From: Candidatus Gastranaerophilales bacterium
GTDB taxonomy: Bacteria; Cyanobacteriota; Vampirovibrionia; Gastranaerophilales; Gastranaerophilaceae
DNA length: 8,851 bases
Direction: 5' to 3'
Assembly (NCBI GenBank): GCA_905235825.1
Contig: CAJONH010000036.1
Span: forward strand, 1 to 8,851
Below the pieces are notes generated by a model. That model was not told the DNA's origin. It saw only the letters and a program-made list of their open reading frames with translations, and did no database searches. Made by a program: the position numbers and the translations under genes. Every line of letters starts with the position of its first letter. Position 1 is the stretch's first letter. Shown here piece after piece: positions 5,340-8,851 of the stretch.

Positions 5340-5876
5340 GCATTTATAGAATTTAACATACCTACAATCATCTGTTTGCAGTAGACAATTGAACCAATTT
5401 TGTCGTTAAAGTTTATAGCCGTATATATTCGGTATATGAAAAATTATCAGCGTGTTATTATACTTATATATAAAATTAAATGAAGCATATTTGAAACATG
5501 CACATTTATTGTATTCAATTTGGTGTTTGCTCGATTGACTGTCTTATTATCAATATACATTCACCTTAATCCGTAATAATTATATTATTGCGGCTCCATG
5601 CGTAAGCTCTGTCAGGTAAAAACACTAATAAAATAACAATTATAAACTCTTTTCATAACTCTTTCCCTTGTATCTTCGGGCATTTTCTAACCGTTTTACA
5701 TCCGTTATTTCATATTTTTAGTATTTTTAACTTTTCACTTACATTCCTTATGTTCCACTTTACGGCTTATTTTTAACATATTTGTTTCGATTTTGTTACA
5801 AATTTAATACAAAAAGATGATTTTTTTTTATCAGCAATTATATATAAATATGTGTATAGAAATAAGGAAAAGATAG
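5340..5876. other. Long intergenic region without a recognisable gene
   Basis: No open frame with a ribosome binding site was found; the longest start-to-stop stretches examined are around 15 codons. A hairpin CCGTAATAAT-TAT-ATTATTGCGG (5571-5593) pairs over 10 positions with one T-G wobble. No tRNA or known riboswitch was recognised. The last 60 bases are very AT-rich and presumably hold the promoter of the 5877 gene (for example TATAAA at 5843-5848), but no -35 is convincing. AAGGA (5864-5868) is that gene's ribosome binding site. Confidence 0.5.
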
Positions 5877-6107
5877 ATGATTAATGCATTACGGAATATG
5901 GTATCAAATGTATTTTATGCTCCGGCTGCACAAGTCTCTGCCGTAAGTACTAAATCAAGTTACAATCCTTTTGAAAATCCTTTTGTACAATCACAGACAA
6001 AAAGCAGCAGCTACGGTGTTAATAGACCTGTTAAAGGCGGTTATTATGCAGGCTACTATAATGGAAAACCCAACATTGTCGGCAGAAAACTTTTTATTGA
6101 AGCATAA
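5877..6107 (+). CDS. Small hypothetical protein, 76 aa
   Basis: Not recognised. The N-terminus (MINALRNMVSNVFYAPAAQ) could form one amphipathic helix. The middle (20-50) is Ser/Asn/Gln-rich with a repeated NPF (residues 30-32 and 34-36, in NPFENPFVQSQ). The end, PVKGGYYAGYYNGKPNIVGRKLFIEA, is Tyr/Gly-rich and looks like a small conserved module. The ATG has a good AAGGA 8 nt upstream, which is the main reason to call it real. It stands alone after a long intergenic stretch and faces the biotin operon tail. No signal peptide or Cys residues. Confidence 0.65.
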   Translation: MINALRNMVSNVFYAPAAQVSAVSTKSSYNPFENPFVQSQTKSSSYGVNRPVKGGYYAGYYNGKPNIVGRKLFIEA

Positions 6108-6152
6108 TTTCCCGTAAATCTCTCTACCCGGACACTCATAAAAACTCAATCA

Positions 6153-6180
6153 ATTTATTTTTGGCAGTCTAAAATCTGCC
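6153..6180 (+). repeat. Hairpin repeat, copy 2 of 3
   Basis: ATTTATTTTT is followed by GGCAGTCTAAAATCTGCC (6163-6180): 5 bp arms GGCAG/CTGCC, with T opposite T at the sixth position. It lies just past the 3' end of bioC (stop at 6188). Read on the bioC strand, A-rich rather than T-rich sequence follows, so it is a poor intrinsic terminator for that operon. Confidence 0.8.
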
Positions 6181-6187
6181 CTGCATG

Positions 6188-6883
6188 CTAAGAAATTTTT
6201 ATTATATATAAAGGTTTATATGTCAAACATACTTTTCCGTTTACATTATATAATGTTTTATATTTTTCTTCAAAGGCTTTTAATGAGGATTTTGTAAATT
6301 TATATTCCGTCAAAGCATTTGCCCCTGTTGCTTTTATGTGTTTTAAAACGTCTTTAGGGCTGTCAAATAATAAGCGGTATTCTTCAATAATTCCGTTTAA
6401 ATCAGTTTTTATCGGGGATTTTATATTTAATACGGTTTGAATTTCTTTTAAATTATCATTAGCAAATATTGAAACAGCCAAAACTCCGTTTTTATTAAGG
6501 CAGGAAAAAAGTTTATCTATTGTTCCCGATGTATTCTCACACCATTGCAAAACCGCATTTGCAATAATCAAATCATATTTTTGATTTATTTCAATAGTTT
6601 CAATATCTCCTGTGATAAAGGTGTTTTCGGGAATAATTTTATCTATATATGCCTTTGAATTTTCAACTATATCGTTAGACGTATACGTTTTAAATTTTAT
6701 ATTTTTAACAATTTGTCCGGTTAAAATTCCTGTTGCACAGCCAATCTCAAAGATTGAATTAAATTCTTTACGAGGAAGAAAATCAATTAATTTTTTTGCT
6801 GTTTCTTTCTGTATAAGAGCATTGTCATTATACGTTTTCAGACTTTTTGAAAAACGTTTTTTTACAAGCGATTTGTCAATCAT
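6188..6883 (-). CDS. bioC: Malonyl-ACP O-methyltransferase BioC, 231 aa
   Basis: SAM-dependent class I methyltransferase that methylates the free carboxyl of malonyl-ACP, so that the disguised primer can be elongated by fatty acid synthesis to pimeloyl-ACP methyl ester. The N-terminus (KKRFSKSLKTYNDNALIQ) matches the BioC pattern 'FsrAa.tYd..A.vQ'. Motif I is EIGCATG (about 46-52, with Ala where Gly is usual), GDIE (92-95) is the third SAM-site strand, and ANAVLQWC (108-115) is the family-typical 'N.alQW' motif. Length is slightly short for the family (about 250). I chose ATG 6883 rather than the in-frame ATG at 6898 because it makes a 4-nt ATGA overlap with the stop of bioG, has GGAG 9 nt upstream, and gives the usual BioC N-terminus. 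It is the last gene of the bioF-bioG-bioC operon. Confidence 0.9.
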   Translation of the reverse strand: MIDKSLVKKRFSKSLKTYNDNALIQKETAKKLIDFLPRKEFNSIFEIGCATGILTGQIVKNIKFKTYTSNDIVENSKAYIDKIIPENTFITGDIETIEINQKYDLIIANAVLQWCENTSGTIDKLFSCLNKNGVLAVSIFANDNLKEIQTVLNIKSPIKTDLNGIIEEYRLLFDSPKDVLKHIKATGANALTEYKFTKSSLKAFEEKYKTLYNVNGKVCLTYKPLYIIKIS

Positions 6884-7488
6884 ATTAAATCGCTCCAATT
6901 TTCAAATTTTTCAAAAACATAATGCGATGCTTCCAATTCAATAATTTTTACGGACTTATTTTCCCAGAAGGCTTTAAGATTTTTATACGGAAAAATTCTG
7001 TCTTTAGTTGAAATTATTACTTTATTAAAATCTAAAAAATGAGAAGGTTTTAAATTTTTTATTGAAATGAGTTCTTGTTTTAAATCTTCAATTTTACGTG
7101 TAATTTCAGACGAGGAGCCGATTTTTTTCATAAATTTTTTACAGGTAAGTTCATTAAAATTATTTATAGTTAAATCATAAGCGTTAACAGGTATTCCGTA
7201 ATTATCGTTAACAGGCATAAGTGTTCCGTTAATTGCGGTAAATCCGTTAAAGTCTTTAAAATTATCAAAATAAAAATTACAAACGTATACGCCTAATGAC
7301 CAAGCAATTAAATATTTTTTTTCGTAAGATGAAAAATCAGCTGTTAACGGGGTAAAATCGCTGTAATCGTGGAGCATTAGTAAATCAAAGTTATTATATA
7401 AAAGTTCTTCGGGTACAATACTTCCCCAGCCGTTAAAAAAGACTATTAAATTTTTATTGTTATTTTTATTTAACCAATCAAACCGCAT
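6880..7488 (-). CDS. bioG: Pimeloyl-ACP methyl ester esterase BioG, 202 aa
   Basis: DUF452/BioG alpha/beta hydrolase that removes the methyl group from pimeloyl-ACP methyl ester, the role played by BioH in E. coli. Visible features are FFNGWG (17-22, oxyanion-hole strand typical of BioG), the nucleophile elbow AWSLGV with Ser64, AINGT (85-89) in the segment 'ainGT..P....GIP', Asp163 in TKDRIFP, and the catalytic His189 in ASHYVF. The triad Ser64-Asp163-His189 is thus intact. Length fits BioG (about 200-215). Its ATG shares one base with the bioF stop (TAATG) and its TGA overlaps the bioC ATG, so all three are translationally coupled. The placement between bioF and bioC confirms the role. Confidence 0.9.
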   Translation of the reverse strand: MRFDWLNKNNNKNLIVFFNGWGSIVPEELLYNNFDLLMLHDYSDFTPLTADFSSYEKKYLIAWSLGVYVCNFYFDNFKDFNGFTAINGTLMPVNDNYGIPVNAYDLTINNFNELTCKKFMKKIGSSSEITRKIEDLKQELISIKNLKPSHFLDFNKVIISTKDRIFPYKNLKAFWENKSVKIIELEASHYVFEKFENWSDLI

Positions 7489-8624
7489 TATAAAACCTCT
7501 TTTACGGTATCAATGACTGTTTTAAATTCATCTAAAGTAATATCGGAAGTCAGTGATAATCTTAAACGTGAACTTCCAACAGGAACAGTCGGAGGTCTTA
7601 CGGGCAGAATATAAAATCCCTTGCTTTGGAGATATTCGGCTGTTTTAACCGTTTTATCGTTTTCCCCTGTTATAACGGGAATTATTTGAGTTTTACCCCC
7701 TGTTTGCACATAATCATTTGCTTCAATAATAAGTTTATTTAATTTTTTAGCTTTTTCTCTTACCGTATTAAATTTTTCTTCAATAAGAAAATTTGACCAC
7801 ATAATATTTACGGAAGGTAAAGCCGTAGAAAATATAAAAGAATCGGCTTTATTAATTAAATAATCGATTATTGTGCGTGAAGAAACACAAAAAGCCCCCA
7901 TTGAACCAAAAGATTTACCAAGCGTCGCCGTAATTATATCAATATCTTTAACACCGTCAAAAGCACCTGCCAAGTTTTTGCCGAAAATACCGAAAGCATG
8001 AGCTTCATCAATCATTAAAAGACAATCATATTTATTTTTTAGTTCAACAAGTTTTGAAATATCCGCAATATCACCGTCCATACTGAATACCGATTCCGAT
8101 ATGATTATTGCTTTTTTATATTCGTTTCTATGCTTTGTTAAAAGTTCTTCAAGATTTTTATAATCTAAATGTCTGTAACGATAGAATTTAGTACCCGATA
8201 ATTTCATACCGTCAATAATACTTGCGTGGTTAAGTTTATCCGAAAAAATTACATCATCACGATTAACGAGAGAAGAAACAACACCTAAATTGCATTGATA
8301 CCCCGTATTAAAAAGCAGGCATGCTTCTTTATTAAACAATTTTGCAAGATTATTTTCCAGTCTGTCATAAATTGAAGATGTTCCCGTTAAAAGTCTTGAC
8401 GATGCCGAGGAAAATATAAATTCATCACTGTTTTTATATTTTGAAATAAATTCTTCAATTAATACTTTATCCGTACTTAAATTCAAATAATCATTTGACG
8501 AAAAATTAATTAAATCACACCCGTTAACACGTATATATTTTTCGTGTTTATGTTCTATATTACGAATTTGCCTGAAATTATCATTTTTCTTTAATTTTAA
8601 TATTTCTTCACTGTAAAAATTCAT
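7488..8624 (-). CDS. bioF: 8-amino-7-oxononanoate (KAPA) synthase BioF, 378 aa
   Basis: PLP-dependent alpha-oxoamine synthase that condenses pimeloyl-ACP (or -CoA) with L-alanine to KAPA, CO2 and free carrier; cytoplasmic. Seen: FSSNDYLNLS (41-50), SSRLLTGTSSIYDRLE (75-90), the cofactor-stacking His133 in LNHASI, SESVFSMDGD (176-185), DEAHAFG (206-212) with Asp206 and His209, the Schiff-base Lys237 in TLGKSFGSMGAF, and SRLRLSLTS near the C-terminus. The usual HxxLE after the 'SRLL.GTS' motif is YDRLE (Tyr86), a variant I associate with Bacteroidetes-like BioF sequences. Length is typical. The ATG at 8624 gives a canonical N-terminus but has no Shine-Dalgarno; TATAAT lies 6 nt upstream, suggesting leaderless translation. 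First gene of bioF-bioG-bioC; bioA, bioD and bioB are not in the window. Confidence 0.95.
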   Translation of the reverse strand: MNFYSEEILKLKKNDNFRQIRNIEHKHEKYIRVNGCDLINFSSNDYLNLSTDKVLIEEFISKYKNSDEFIFSSASSRLLTGTSSIYDRLENNLAKLFNKEACLLFNTGYQCNLGVVSSLVNRDDVIFSDKLNHASIIDGMKLSGTKFYRYRHLDYKNLEELLTKHRNEYKKAIIISESVFSMDGDIADISKLVELKNKYDCLLMIDEAHAFGIFGKNLAGAFDGVKDIDIITATLGKSFGSMGAFCVSSRTIIDYLINKADSFIFSTALPSVNIMWSNFLIEEKFNTVREKAKKLNKLIIEANDYVQTGGKTQIIPVITGENDKTVKTAEYLQSKGFYILPVRPPTVPVGSSRLRLSLTSDITLDEFKTVIDTVKEVL

Positions 8625-8630
8625 AAGTTA

Positions 8631-8659
8631 ATTATAATTCAAAAAAATAAAAGTGAGAA
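8631..8659 (-). promoter_or_regulatory. Promoter of the biotin operon, predicted leaderless
   Basis: On the minus strand, TTCTCA (8659-8654, 4 of 6) and a perfect TATAAT (8636-8631) are spaced by 17 nt. Six bases separate the -10 from the ATG, so transcription should start at or next to the A of the start codon. No palindromic BirA-type operator is obvious here. Confidence 0.65.
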
Positions 8660-8739
8660 CTTTTAAGGTGAGAATGACACGGCGAAATTCCGGACGGCTG
8701 AAAAGCAGGAAAGCAAGCAGGGATGACTTTAGTCAACCG

Positions 8740-8766
8740 ATTTATTTTGGCAGACTAAAATCTGCC
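8740..8766 (+). repeat. Hairpin repeat, copy 3 of 3
   Basis: ATTTATTTT is followed by GGCAGACTAAAATCTGCC (8749-8766). This copy has the longest perfect stem: GGCAGA pairs with TCTGCC over 6 bp with loop CTAAAA. It lies about 115 bp upstream of the bioF start and directly abuts the different repeat at 8774. Confidence 0.8.
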
Positions 8767-8773
8767 CATGCCA

Positions 8774-8818
8774 TGTCATTGCGAGGAACAATAGCACATT
8801 AGGTGACGAAGCAATCCA
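8774..8818. repeat. Intergenic repeat of the CATTGCGAGG...CGAAGCAATCC type
   Basis: TGTCATTGCGAGGAAC at the left and GACGAAGCAATCC at the right form an imperfect inverted repeat (ATTGC 8778-8782 with GCAAT 8811-8815). Elements with these ends are familiar as dispersed intergenic repeats in several unrelated bacterial groups. Together with 8660-8740 it makes this end visibly richer in GC than the coding regions. No gene is visible in 8625-8851, apart from the bioF promoter and these repeats. Confidence 0.6.
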
Positions 8819-8851
8819 GAGGAAACGAAGTCAAAAGGCTGTGCATGAAAA

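Noticed and set aside
5571..5620. tRNA-like or riboswitch-like structure in the long intergenic region
   Set aside because: Only a simple 10 bp hairpin is visible. There is no cloverleaf, T-loop sequence or conserved riboswitch core.
6612..6944. 110-codon plus-strand frame across the bioC start
   Set aside because: Antisense to bioC and the end of bioG, which are confidently identified by motif and overlap.
4546..8766. The three hairpin repeats as a CRISPR array or as terminators
   Set aside because: They are more than 1.6 kb apart with genes between, so not a CRISPR array. The T tract precedes the hairpin on the plus strand and an A tract follows it on the minus strand, so they are not standard intrinsic terminators.

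Overview
The window is AT-rich chromosomal DNA from a bacterium. The best guess from sequence character is a gut-type Gastranaerophilales/Vampirovibrionia (the non-photosynthetic sister group of Cyanobacteria, formerly Melainabacteria). The reasons are the type IV pilin-like N-terminus (LGFTLAEVLITLVIIGVIAA), lineage-restricted-looking hypothetical proteins with Lys/Asn-rich composition, and a compact biotin cluster. This assignment is inference and has not been searched.

Region by region: (1) 1-291 is non-coding and holds an odd GC-rich island with a nine-base C tract between two copies of CCCGAATTCTG. (2) 292-911 carries two small overlapping plus-strand genes of unknown function. They converge on a minus-strand pair (1983-942): a solitary DNA methyltransferase and a small DUF1653-like protein whose gene overlaps its end. 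(3) 1984-2400 holds the methyltransferase promoter, an inverted repeat, and a possible short independent transcript with its own TTGACA promoter and a strong intrinsic terminator. (4) 2401-3768 encodes a 455-residue protein with several hydrophobic stretches and no recognised function. (5) 3789-4490 is a small two-gene module: a promoter with two GTACAA repeats 11 bp apart, a broken (frameshifted) toxin-like gene, and an intact ribbon-helix-helix antitoxin-like gene. (6) 4642-5262 (minus) is a prepilin-like secreted or pilus subunit with a clear sigma70 promoter and terminator. (7) 5340-5876 is a long non-coding stretch leading to a 76-residue plus-strand gene. (8) 8624-6188 (minus) is a tightly overlapped bioF-bioG-bioC operon. 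(9) 8625-8851 is non-coding and repeat-bearing, and richer in GC than the rest.

The only complete functional story is the biotin operon. BioC methylates malonyl-ACP so it can enter fatty acid elongation, BioG cleaves the methyl ester of pimeloyl-ACP, and BioF condenses pimeloyl-ACP with alanine to KAPA. The later genes bioA, bioD and bioB are not in this window.

Three items merit most attention. The first is a 27-28 bp hairpin repeat present three times in the same orientation, with an apparent compensatory base-pair change. The second is the antitoxin-like gene left behind next to a frameshifted toxin-like gene. The third is two genes (bioF and the toxin-like gene) whose TATAAT box lies exactly 6 nt before the ATG, which predicts leaderless mRNAs.
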